This document shows positions 1-7,547 of a DNA stretch of 48,211 nt, piece after piece. This DNA comes from an uncultured Ectothiorhodospiraceae bacterium (lineage in GTDB: Bacteria > Pseudomonadota > Gammaproteobacteria > S012-40). Each line of letters opens with the position of its first letter. Positions within the stretch are counted from its first letter, which is position 1. Both the position numbers and the translations under genes were made by a program. The notes under the pieces were generated by a model. It made no database searches. It was not told where the DNA came from and saw only the letters and a program-made list of their open reading frames with translations. Location of the stretch: the NCBI GenBank assembly GCA_945787715.1, contig CALZJE010000020.1:1-48211 (forward strand), written 5' to 3'.

Positions 1-23
1 TAAAGACTGGAACAAGTTTGTTA

Positions 24-1004
24 TTAGTCATGTAACACTTTATTTTCTAACAGAGAAAAATCTACATGTTTTAGTAAGTCAGAAAGACTTTCGTTTTCCA
101 CATGTGTTGCAACACCGTAACTCAGATGTATTTCTAGTTCATGGGTGCCTATCTGAAATATTTTTTCACCGATAACCGTATGAATATGCATAGCTTGTTC
201 TTGTGCATTGTCATTATCCTTACCTGGTAAAACTATGATAAATTCATCACCACCATACCGACCAAATTTATCAACGTCGGAAAGCAAGGGTTTGATCACT
301 TCTACTGCAGATTTCAATAATAAATCCCCTACCATATGTCCATACTTATCGTTAACTGTGCCGAGATTATCAAAATCTATCATTACTATTGAAAGTGGCG
401 TATCTTTTTTATCTGCTTCAAGTATAGAAGAACGTATATTCTTGAGAATACAATTTCGATTAGAAATATTTGTTAATGGATCAATATCACACCGATATTG
501 AAGTTTTCTACTTATTTTAGTCAGTTGGTCTATGTTGTCTTCCAGTTGATGCATATTCGCATCCATATAACTATCTATTGCAAGCGACATATCCAAGCTA
601 ATAATTTTCAATACTAAAATTATTGCTCGCAGCTTTTGGTAAGCACACTCATATAAACTCAGTGGCATACCAATTTTATTATGTGTAACACCAACAAGTA
701 AACGATTATCAAAGTAGTTCTCACTACCAAAATTTTCACCCAAAGTCATTAAATAATGTAATTGAGTATTTTTTATGTCTTCCAAGATTTTATCTGAAGG
801 CAGAAATGACCGATATTCTTTGTGATTAAAAAGATAGGAATAAAATTTATTAATTATCGGCCCGGAATTCGGCTGTACAACCATCTCTTGTAGTAACTTA
901 GCGGTTTCAAGGTCATTTTTATTCAGCTGAAATAGTCTTAGTCGTTCTTTTATTTTTTCACGATCAAAACCGTAGGTATGACAATATTGGTATTGGATGG
1001 ACAT
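24..1004 (-). CDS. Globin-coupled diguanylate cyclase (DosC/YddV-like)
   Basis: Predicted heme oxygen sensor that makes cyclic di-GMP from two GTP in the cytoplasm. Residues about 10-165 match the protoglobin/globin-coupled sensor fold, with His108 in the context VGVTHNKIGMP as the likely proximal heme ligand. Residues about 172-320 form a GGDEF domain that starts at DPLTNISNRN and carries an intact GGDEF motif at 251-255, so catalysis is plausible. The inhibitory I-site RxxD expected just before GGDEF reads SDVD, so product inhibition is probably absent. The C-terminus ends early and is degenerate compared with the usual ADxALYxAK ending. At 326 residues it is shorter than DosC, which has a longer linker. 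A GAGGTG ribosome site precedes the ATG. It is a single gene with no obvious operon partner. Confidence 0.88.
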   Translation of the reverse strand: MSIQYQYCHTYGFDREKIKERLRLFQLNKNDLETAKLLQEMVVQPNSGPIINKFYSYLFNHKEYRSFLPSDKILEDIKNTQLHYLMTLGENFGSENYFDNRLLVGVTHNKIGMPLSLYECAYQKLRAIILVLKIISLDMSLAIDSYMDANMHQLEDNIDQLTKISRKLQYRCDIDPLTNISNRNCILKNIRSSILEADKKDTPLSIVMIDFDNLGTVNDKYGHMVGDLLLKSAVEVIKPLLSDVDKFGRYGGDEFIIVLPGKDNDNAQEQAMHIHTVIGEKIFQIGTHELEIHLSYGVATHVENESLSDLLKHVDFSLLENKVLHD

Positions 1005-1341
1005 TCACACCTCTAAACTGACTATTATCAGAAGAAAAACAGCTGGACGTTGAAATAGTAAGATCTATAATATTTTCTCGGCTACCTGATTACCCGAGGA
1101 TTTTCAATCATTCTATATATACATGCTTGTGAAGCTATCGGTAGCGAATTATCAAAGCTTTAGAATCGAGTTAATTCTTGTATTGGTGTAACTACTCAGC
1201 GTATTCTAAATTTAAAACTTAGAATTGAGCGTTTGGTGCTATACCTGTCGTAGAAACCGTTGTCCGCATGGATGCGGACTTCGAGCGCCCATGGATGGGT
1301 TCACATAAATCCCCAATTTTTGTTTGGTAGTAAGTTTACCT
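1005..1341. other. Intergenic region with a paired hairpin element
   Basis: No coding potential seen. It holds the 5' region of the globin-coupled cyclase and the 3' region of the TssB-TssC fusion gene. The only structure I see is the pair of CATGGATG hairpins at 1262-1299, listed separately. Confidence 0.6.
1262..1299. repeat. Two adjacent hairpins sharing a CATGGATG core (REP-like)
   Basis: Hairpin 1 is 1262-1279 (GTCCGCATGGATGCGGAC) and hairpin 2 is 1288-1299 (CCCATGGATGGG), eight bases apart. Both have the same ATGGAT centre with different flanking stems. They lie downstream of the TssB-TssC gene and are not followed by a T-run in either direction, so they look more like a REP-type intergenic palindrome pair than a classical terminator. 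Confidence 0.55.
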
Positions 1342-3096
1342 TTATAAGGGAATCCCTAAATCAACTTCTACACCATTCATTATTCGATTACCCATTTTAA
1401 TCTTTATTTTCGCCAGATGATGACCTGGATTATGACTGTCAGCTACCACGTGAACCGCAACAGATCTGTCCTCCCCTGTTTCTGCTATTAAAGGATGAAG
1501 AAGCTCCTCAATCTCTGAACTCATTACTTCTGTTGTTGGTGCAGAAAGAATCTCATTTAATTGCAGAAGAATGATGTTAACAATGCGTGAACTGACTAAT
1601 TGATAAGGTAAGCTAGCAAGTAGTTTCTGTTTATAATTAAGTACAGCATTATCATAAAACGCAGGTTTGAACATAGTCGGTAATTTTCGAAAAAATACAC
1701 TGTCTTTATCCGGTTGACAAAGCAATGCCACAATGCCTAATTCAGCAACTTCATCAGCTAACGTATCGTCGATGATCGTCTCCAAAGGTATCGAAAATCG
1801 TCGTTCTGAAGAAAGGTCGAAACTGTGCATTGAAAGATTTTTAATCACACCATGTGGTGGAGTAAGTTCAGATGGCCATTGGAATTCATTGATGCTCTCT
1901 ATTACTAAGCGAGCTAACACCCAGCTTGGATGCCCCATTAATAGCACATCATCGCCTGCTACCCATTCATTGAATTCCAAATCGCTATTGTTGTGACGGT
2001 TATAGGGAGCACGCAAAAGAAATCGGTTAAAACAGGTTGTTATCCAACGTCCATGAGATTTGTTCCTTAGCGACTTCCATTTTACATATTGAGGCTGAGA
2101 GAACATGCGAGATAAATCGTTTGCTGAACCTATCAATGATTGAGCACGAGTTTTCCCCATAAAATTGTTAGATAGGTTTATAATTGACGGTACTTGGTAT
2201 GCTTCACTAGATATTGCGATATCATCAAGCATATTTAAATCATTGGTTGTGCAGTTAATTTCAATATCAAAAATTGCTAGTGCAGGTAAAAGTGTTTCGT
2301 CTGTATTTGATAATACAGTGGTATAGTCTAACGCCAAGTTGTTCTTATCCGTATTCAGTAGTGTAAGAATAATACTTTCGTCATCTGGCAGAGTATCAAC
2401 TAAAAATTTCACTCCCCTCCATGTTTGCTCCAGCGCTTGAAACTGATTGTTGTGTATTATTTTATCCAGTTGTTGAAATAGAGTACGCTGTATTTCAAGC
2501 ATACTGGAATTTAGCAATGTTCTATAGGATTGAGAAAGTGTATCCGAAAATTTTTCTACACTCGAAGGCGCCTCAACTTGTTGGTCACCCAGATCCAGCA
2601 TTCCAAAAAGCCGATCAATATCTTTGTCGTCACTATTTGAAGAGATTGAAGAGTTTGTAGATTGTTGTGCAACTGTAACCGTTTCGTTAACTGCATTAAT
2701 AACATTATTAAGTGTATTGCCGATTAGCGGGTGAGTTTGATGACGAGTTAAAATCTCATTGCACTGAGTTTCTGTGATCTTTTCTTCCAGCCTCTTTTTT
2801 AATGCTTGATGTGAAGAGAAGAGAGGTTTTAGTACTTCAATAGTTGACGCAATACGGTAGGGATGAAAATCCTTGATGGATTTAATTGGCAAAGATACAA
2901 AAGAAACACTATCGCTTTGGGGTATAAGATTTTCAATTTCCAGCATGATTTCGATATTAAAATCTGCCATCACTTGGTCAAAATTTTGTGTATTGATAAC
3001 AGTCGTGCGAGCCATGTTATCGGAACTAGTGTTATATTGAGCAAAAACCCATATATGATAAGGAACAAATAGATCGCTGTTTGCGGGATTGGACAT
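1342..3096 (-). CDS. Orphan TssB-TssC fusion, T6SS contractile sheath-like protein
   Basis: The 584-residue protein appears to join both subunits of the type VI secretion contractile sheath in one chain. Residues about 15-105 resemble TssB/VipA: TTVINTQNFDQVM, then VSLPIKSIKDFHPYRI. A variable Ser/Asn-rich linker follows (about 110-185). Residues about 190-584 resemble TssC/VipB: LEQTWRGVKFLV (222-233), YVKWKSLRNKSHGRW (337-351) followed by RFLLRAPY, and a C-terminal beta-rich tail ending GVEVDLGIPL, like the handshake region. TssB and TssC are normally separate genes. No TssK, TssF, TssM, ClpV, Hcp or VgrG gene is within the window, so it is an orphan here. Start: ATG preceded by AGGAG. A 17-bp tandem repeat lies directly upstream. 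It could be a cytoplasmic sheath-like structural protein or a relic of a T6SS; I cannot tell which. Confidence 0.75.
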   Translation of the reverse strand: MSNPANSDLFVPYHIWVFAQYNTSSDNMARTTVINTQNFDQVMADFNIEIMLEIENLIPQSDSVSFVSLPIKSIKDFHPYRIASTIEVLKPLFSSHQALKKRLEEKITETQCNEILTRHQTHPLIGNTLNNVINAVNETVTVAQQSTNSSISSNSDDKDIDRLFGMLDLGDQQVEAPSSVEKFSDTLSQSYRTLLNSSMLEIQRTLFQQLDKIIHNNQFQALEQTWRGVKFLVDTLPDDESIILTLLNTDKNNLALDYTTVLSNTDETLLPALAIFDIEINCTTNDLNMLDDIAISSEAYQVPSIINLSNNFMGKTRAQSLIGSANDLSRMFSQPQYVKWKSLRNKSHGRWITTCFNRFLLRAPYNRHNNSDLEFNEWVAGDDVLLMGHPSWVLARLVIESINEFQWPSELTPPHGVIKNLSMHSFDLSSERRFSIPLETIIDDTLADEVAELGIVALLCQPDKDSVFFRKLPTMFKPAFYDNAVLNYKQKLLASLPYQLVSSRIVNIILLQLNEILSAPTTEVMSSEIEELLHPLIAETGEDRSVAVHVVADSHNPGHHLAKIKIKMGNRIMNGVEVDLGIPL

Positions 3097-3106
3097 GTAA
3101 TACTCC

Positions 3107-3140
3107 TATGGTTTACTAATAAATATGGCTTACTAATAAA
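3107..3140. repeat. Tandem 17-bp repeat in the tssBC-like 5' region
   Basis: Two abutting copies, 3107-3123 and 3124-3140, of TATGGYTTACTAATAAA, identical except for one T/C. They lie immediately upstream of the AGGAG ribosome site (3102-3106) of the leftward gene that starts at 3096, so they would be in its leader or promoter. Confidence 0.85.
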
Positions 3141-3235
3141 CCGCCACTATGCTCGAAATAAAAGAAAGAAACTAAAATGATATACCCGTAGCGTATATAC
3201 TAAACAAATATCCACTTTAACCAACAGGATGCAGC

Positions 3236-4111
3236 ATGTCACACCTTGATTTATCGAACAAAGATCTTTCGATCAAAATTAATCCACTTGGCGCAGAATT
3301 ACAATCCTTCTACGCCAACAAACTCGATCTAGAGCTCCTGTGGCAAGCGGATGCTGATTATTGGCCAAGACACGCGCCCATTCTTTTTCCGATTGTTGGT
3401 AAATTAATCAATAACCAACTCATTGATAATAATAAAACCTATCCACTCACACAACACGGCTTTGCCAGAGACATGGAATTTGAGCCTATCTTTCAATCAG
3501 CAGAGTTTTTACAACTTAGACTACAATCCTCAGATGCAACGCTTGAAAAATACCCATATCCATTTGAGTTACTTGTTGAGTATCTGCTGAAAGATAATAT
3601 GCTACGGACAACTTTCGTGATCCGTAATAATTCTGAAACGTCTCTGCCATTCAGTGTTGGGGGACACCCTGCTTTTAACTGGCCACTGATTCCTGGCATC
3701 GAAAAAGAATCTCACTATATTTTATTTGAAGAAAATGAAAACACTCCACTGCGACAACTGGAAAAAGGACTTGTATCACCAAAAAGCTTACCCTCACCTA
3801 TTATTAATAAGAAACTTGCACTAAAAGACGAATTATTCAAAAACGATGCACTAATTTTTGATGGCTTAAACTCGAACAAAATTACCTATGTCGCAGGTGA
3901 ACAATGTAAGCTGGAAATGCGGTTTGATGATTTCCCTCAGTTTGGAATCTGGACAAAATATGGTGCTGATTTTATTTGCTTAGAACCTTGGCTAGGTTAC
4001 GCGAGCCCACAAGGTTATGAAGGTGAGTTTAGAGATAAACCAGGAATTAAGACGTTGCCAAGTTACGCAGAAGCTGCTGTTAGTTTTGATATATTGTTAA
4101 ACTTATCGTAG
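3236..4111 (+). CDS. Aldose 1-epimerase family protein (LacX-like)
   Basis: Cytoplasmic galactose-mutarotase-fold enzyme that likely interconverts alpha and beta anomers of a hexose or sugar phosphate. The LacX-type subgroup is indicated by the sequence order: NPLGAELQSF near the start, WPRHAPILFPIVGKL (about 44-58), THGFARD-like QHGFARD (about 75-81) and SVGGHPAFNWP (about 141-151), which carry the conserved His residues. Length 291 fits the family. It is transcribed divergently from the TssB-TssC gene and convergently to the PilZ gene, with only 64 bp to that gene's stop. No sugar operon surrounds it, so the substrate cannot be inferred. Confidence 0.88.
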   Translation: MSHLDLSNKDLSIKINPLGAELQSFYANKLDLELLWQADADYWPRHAPILFPIVGKLINNQLIDNNKTYPLTQHGFARDMEFEPIFQSAEFLQLRLQSSDATLEKYPYPFELLVEYLLKDNMLRTTFVIRNNSETSLPFSVGGHPAFNWPLIPGIEKESHYILFEENENTPLRQLEKGLVSPKSLPSPIINKKLALKDELFKNDALIFDGLNSNKITYVAGEQCKLEMRFDDFPQFGIWTKYGADFICLEPWLGYASPQGYEGEFRDKPGIKTLPSYAEAAVSFDILLNLS

Positions 4112-4175
4112 CTTCTCATGAAGATATAAAAGAAAATTTAGTTTATGCGAAGACTACTATTTTGAAGCCTAGTGT

Positions 4176-4766
4176 TTAATCAGTTGTACGATTTTTTAAT
4201 TGCTCACGTTGCTTATCTAATATATAGCGGGTGAGATTTTTTCGGTCTATTTCTTTTAGATAGGGCAATTCTACAGCAACATTAAATTTACCTGTTTCGT
4301 TTTTAATTGGCTCTTGTCGTACGACTTTACCAAATGTTTCCATCCCCAGACGATAACCAACTATCGCGATCTTGCAGTACAGATATGAGCCTATAACTAA
4401 CTCATGACTGCTTTTAAAGCTAAATCCACCTTCACTAATATCCATTGTTTCAGCATTTTCAAGCACGCCTCGTTCTGCATCCATTTCGAACTGTTGAAAT
4501 GTAACAATTGAAGAGATTAGATCAATTTTTTGGTTAAGCAGATCAACATACTGTGCAATCCCAGGAGAATCACGGCGTATATTGATTAAGAGCGGACTCA
4601 ACTGGCGAGATATTTGATCAAGCTGATGGGTAATATCAATACTGTCAGATTGAATATAATCCTCATTATTCAGAAATTGCTGAATGTCCTCTTTGCTTGC
4701 TTTTCGATAACCCACGTAAACCTTATTACATAATCGAAAATAATTTCTTCGTTCTTTGCTAGACAT
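4176..4766 (-). CDS. PilZ domain protein, putative c-di-GMP receptor
   Basis: Predicted cytoplasmic cyclic di-GMP binding protein of 196 residues. The two ligand motifs are split: RNYFR (residues 7-11, RxxxR type) at the extreme N-terminus and DISEGGFSF (DxSxxG type) at about 109-117. About 100 residues of mainly helical sequence lie between them. The C-terminal half is the beta-barrel part. It has no catalytic domain and no membrane segment, so it is a receiver or adaptor. It is 100 bp downstream of lipoprotein B on the same strand and could be the last gene of that cassette. A weak GGA-type ribosome site precedes the ATG. The link to the cassette is inferred from position only. Confidence 0.8.
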   Translation of the reverse strand: MSSKERRNYFRLCNKVYVGYRKASKEDIQQFLNNEDYIQSDSIDITHQLDQISRQLSPLLINIRRDSPGIAQYVDLLNQKIDLISSIVTFQQFEMDAERGVLENAETMDISEGGFSFKSSHELVIGSYLYCKIAIVGYRLGMETFGKVVRQEPIKNETGKFNVAVELPYLKEIDRKNLTRYILDKQREQLKNRTTD

Positions 4767-4866
4767 GGTTCAATTTCCAGATTGCTCGACCAATATTCAT
4801 GATGCACTCTAGATCCAGCACAAGTTATGCCGAGTTCTCTGCTTTTATGAATTTCTTCACCATAAC

Positions 4867-6645
4867 TTAATTTTCTGACTCGCCTTTCGATGATTTTTCC
4901 TCTGGATTGTGATCTTCGTTCATGGATTTCTCTTCCTCCCACTCACTATCCTCAATAGAATGACCTTTTTCAGACTCATCTTTCGATGTTTCATTTTCTT
5001 CGTTTAATTTACTCTTTCCTGCTTTTTCATCACTCTCATCGTCGATCTCCATTTCGATAACATAACGAACTCCATCATCAATGACTCCTTCCATATCCAC
5101 CACGTTCCCCACAGAAGCATTGAATACGATTTTTGACACGTTTACTTCGCCAAACTCTTCGATAACAACGATTTCATTGTCTAAATCTATTGAGCTGATG
5201 ACACCTTCTACGTCCCATTCTTCTTTTGACGATGAATCTGTAACTTGCCAGGCACCATCTATATTGATAACTCCTTCTAACTCTACCTTGTCACCAATAG
5301 CACCGGTAAACTCACCATCTAAATATTCGACTACTTGGCCATCAATAGTCAATGGATCCAACGAGGTTACCTTCCCTTCAAGTTCCCAACCTGAGGATTC
5401 ATCACTAAAATCTTGCTCATCCCGTTTTAATCGAGTGGCAACAAATACCTCATTGTTATTTTTGTAAGCACTAATTTCTACAAAATCATTTTTAACCAAG
5501 TCTTCAAAATTAAAATAGCGCTGTGAATTTTCATCTACATCATCACGTTCGTCTTTTAAACGGGTGGTATTTGTGATTAAAATTTCCTGTCCTGCAACAG
5601 TAATGACTTTATCATCGGAATTCACAACTGTTATGACCCCCTCAAACTGACGATTACTCTCTTGCTTTATTTCTATTTCACTGGCAACGATAATATTTTG
5701 TGCATTAGCAATGCCTTCAACTTTAATTTTTACAGCTTTAAGTAACATATCTTTGTTACCCGATTCAAATTTGGTCAAAGTATCAATTTTTATCTGCTGC
5801 CCATTGACAGAAAAGGTATTCAAAAGCAAGTCTATATTTTGATTAATATAGCCCTCGATTTCTACTTCACTGCCCACAACGTTCTCGACACCACTACTAC
5901 CGACTTTTTTAAATTTAATCTCCGTAGCAATGAACTTATCGTTCAAATCTTCTTCACCTTCTGTTTTAACCGAAACAAATTGTCCGGAATCAAAGCTTAT
6001 ATTGTTAAAGTCTTTAAAAACTGCCTCAGAGTAGGAGAAGGCTCTTTTACCAATTTGAAATTGATCCACACTAACATTAGTTGCGATGCCTTGTACCTTA
6101 AACTCTTCACCAAGGGAATGCACCAGCTTTTCCAACGAAACACGAGTTGCGTAAATGACTCCGTCACCTGATGTATATCCGCTGACCTGAACCACATGAC
6201 CGGGAAGGATTTTTTCGATTTCGTTTATCGTGCTCTCTTTACTCTCAAATATTGTGTCGTTATCAACGATGACTATTTGACCCATAACATCAAGACGATT
6301 AGTGGTAAGAATTTTATTTTCAACAACAATACCTTCAACATTTTTTTCAAAGCTAATTACCGACGCGTTTCCTGTAACGCCATCACTATTCACGTTGCCT
6401 TTTAAGTTGACCAGCATGCCAATGCCCAAAGCGCTTTCTAATGCAGATGCACCGTCAACTGAAATTGAGGCCTGATCGGTTTCATATTTAACGCCATTAA
6501 CATAGACACTCCCAAAACTGGTAATTACACCAACAGTTGTCTTGTCATCCAACCCAGTACCAGTTTCACCACCGCCAGCACTACAACCAATAAGTGTGGT
6601 AACAATCGCAGCAATTACTGCCTTCCTTAGAAAACTATTGGGCAT
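4867..6645 (-). CDS. Lipoprotein B: DUF5666-like repeat protein, seven modules
   Basis: Predicted 592-residue lipoprotein. A start at 6645 gives MPNSFLRKAVIAAIVTTLIGC, a clean signal peptide with lipobox LIGC, and AGGAG lies eight bases upstream; the longer frame reaching 6819 lacks such a signal. The mature protein has about seven repeats of some 70 residues, each reading roughly GxI, then IxVxG, then VGxxVxVxG, then ATxIxxK, the pattern I associate with DUF5666 (small beta-barrel, OB-like). The tail after the last module is very rich in Glu, Ser and Lys. It is clearly a paralogue of lipoprotein A: both begin with GVITxFGSxxxNGVxYETDQA and share RDDVD in module 5. The start overlaps the end of the HTH gene by 11 bp, which indicates translational coupling. 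Function unknown; perhaps a periplasmic or surface scaffold. Confidence 0.75.
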   Translation of the reverse strand: MPNSFLRKAVIAAIVTTLIGCSAGGGETGTGLDDKTTVGVITSFGSVYVNGVKYETDQASISVDGASALESALGIGMLVNLKGNVNSDGVTGNASVISFEKNVEGIVVENKILTTNRLDVMGQIVIVDNDTIFESKESTINEIEKILPGHVVQVSGYTSGDGVIYATRVSLEKLVHSLGEEFKVQGIATNVSVDQFQIGKRAFSYSEAVFKDFNNISFDSGQFVSVKTEGEEDLNDKFIATEIKFKKVGSSGVENVVGSEVEIEGYINQNIDLLLNTFSVNGQQIKIDTLTKFESGNKDMLLKAVKIKVEGIANAQNIIVASEIEIKQESNRQFEGVITVVNSDDKVITVAGQEILITNTTRLKDERDDVDENSQRYFNFEDLVKNDFVEISAYKNNNEVFVATRLKRDEQDFSDESSGWELEGKVTSLDPLTIDGQVVEYLDGEFTGAIGDKVELEGVINIDGAWQVTDSSSKEEWDVEGVISSIDLDNEIVVIEEFGEVNVSKIVFNASVGNVVDMEGVIDDGVRYVIEMEIDDESDEKAGKSKLNEENETSKDESEKGHSIEDSEWEEEKSMNEDHNPEEKSSKGESEN

Positions 6646-7465
6646 CGTCTTGCTCCTTGATATCTTTGTTCTCGAAATAATAAATCCCCACACCAATTGC
6701 ATTTCGACCAGTACCTTTTGAATTTGGATTCGCATCTCTATCGTGCTTCGCCATTGCCTGATCAACTTTTTCCAATAGCGTCTGCGAGTCTGTGTTGATA
6801 ATATCCTGTAATTCAGCAATGGCTTCGTCTGGCAAATTATCGTAATAAACTTTACGTTGGAAAAACGGTTTTAATTCTGGTTGGTAAATATTTCTATCCA
6901 TGGTATTTAATAATGCGGACACATCAGTGCCAATATAATAAATCTTTTCATTAACGCCGGATTTGGGAATATAGGCACGTGAAAGTAGGTGAATATTTTG
7001 TTGCTCATCCACTTCTACCACACCAACACGCTCTAGCTCATCCAAAATTGCACGAGGAGGCACATCACCGCTGTATGCTTTAACCAATGAAGTAAACGTG
7101 GGGGCTTCGCCTTCAAACTGCAATGCTAATGCTTTGCTATCGTCCTCTTGATATGTTTCATCGTGAACCCAGCCATAGACGACACGTGCCGCACGGTTGT
7201 ATTTTTCAATTAGCAAGTTGTCCGGCTCGTCTTCCAACTCTTGAATACGTTTAACTTCTTTACGTGATAATCCTGTAATAGTTGCTATTCGGGAATTGCT
7301 TTGTTTTCGACCTTCTACAGTAAAATCTTTTGTTGCAACTTCGATATACGCGCGGCGAACCAAATCAGCAAATGCACCGTAAGGGACATTATTGCGCAAT
7401 AACATTCTAACCAATGGTTTAAGAACACTGACTATTGCTCTATTTAATAATGATTGCTGAGTCAT
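6635..7465 (-). CDS. DUF6502-like protein with N-terminal helix-turn-helix
   Basis: Cytoplasmic protein of 276 residues without signal peptide or membrane segment. The N-terminal third (LKPLVRMLLRNNVPYGAFAD, then SNSRIATITGLSRKEVKRI at 57-75) looks like a DNA-binding helix-turn-helix, and the overall pattern matches what I recall as DUF6502. The middle region (about 130-200) may be a second winged-helix-like or partner-binding part. It sits between the two paralogous lipoprotein genes: 82 bp after A, and overlapping B by 11 bp. AAGGA precedes the ATG by five bases. The most economical idea is that it is the cassette's own transcription regulator and binds the twin palindromes upstream of lipoprotein A. 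That role is inferred from fold and context; no direct evidence is visible. Confidence 0.72.
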   Translation of the reverse strand: MTQQSLLNRAIVSVLKPLVRMLLRNNVPYGAFADLVRRAYIEVATKDFTVEGRKQSNSRIATITGLSRKEVKRIQELEDEPDNLLIEKYNRAARVVYGWVHDETYQEDDSKALALQFEGEAPTFTSLVKAYSGDVPPRAILDELERVGVVEVDEQQNIHLLSRAYIPKSGVNEKIYYIGTDVSALLNTMDRNIYQPELKPFFQRKVYYDNLPDEAIAELQDIINTDSQTLLEKVDQAMAKHDRDANPNSKGTGRNAIGVGIYYFENKDIKEQDDAQ

Positions 7466-7481
7466 TTAATCCTTCAAGTTT

Positions 7482-7507
7482 GCACGAACCTCTTGCGAAG
7501 TTCGTGC
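7482..7507 (-). promoter_or_regulatory. Intercistronic hairpin before the DUF6502-like gene
   Basis: A perfect 8-bp stem, GCACGAAC (7482-7489) with GTTCGTGC (7500-7507) and a 10-base loop, lies in the gap between lipoprotein A and the HTH gene. It ends seven bases before the AAGGA ribosome site. There is no T-run after it in the direction of transcription, so it is more likely an mRNA processing or stability structure, or one that sets the ratio of A to regulator, than a full terminator. Confidence 0.6.
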
Positions 7508-7547
7508 TTATTTTTAAATCGAATACCTAAGCTACTTCTATTTCAGA

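Noticed and set aside
1342-3096. A complete type VI secretion locus.
   Set aside because: No baseplate, ClpV, Hcp or VgrG gene on either side; only the fused sheath-like gene is present.
6646-6819. Longer start of lipoprotein B (frame open to 6819).
   Set aside because: The extra residues have no signal peptide and lie inside the upstream gene; the start at 6645 has AGGAG and a lipobox.
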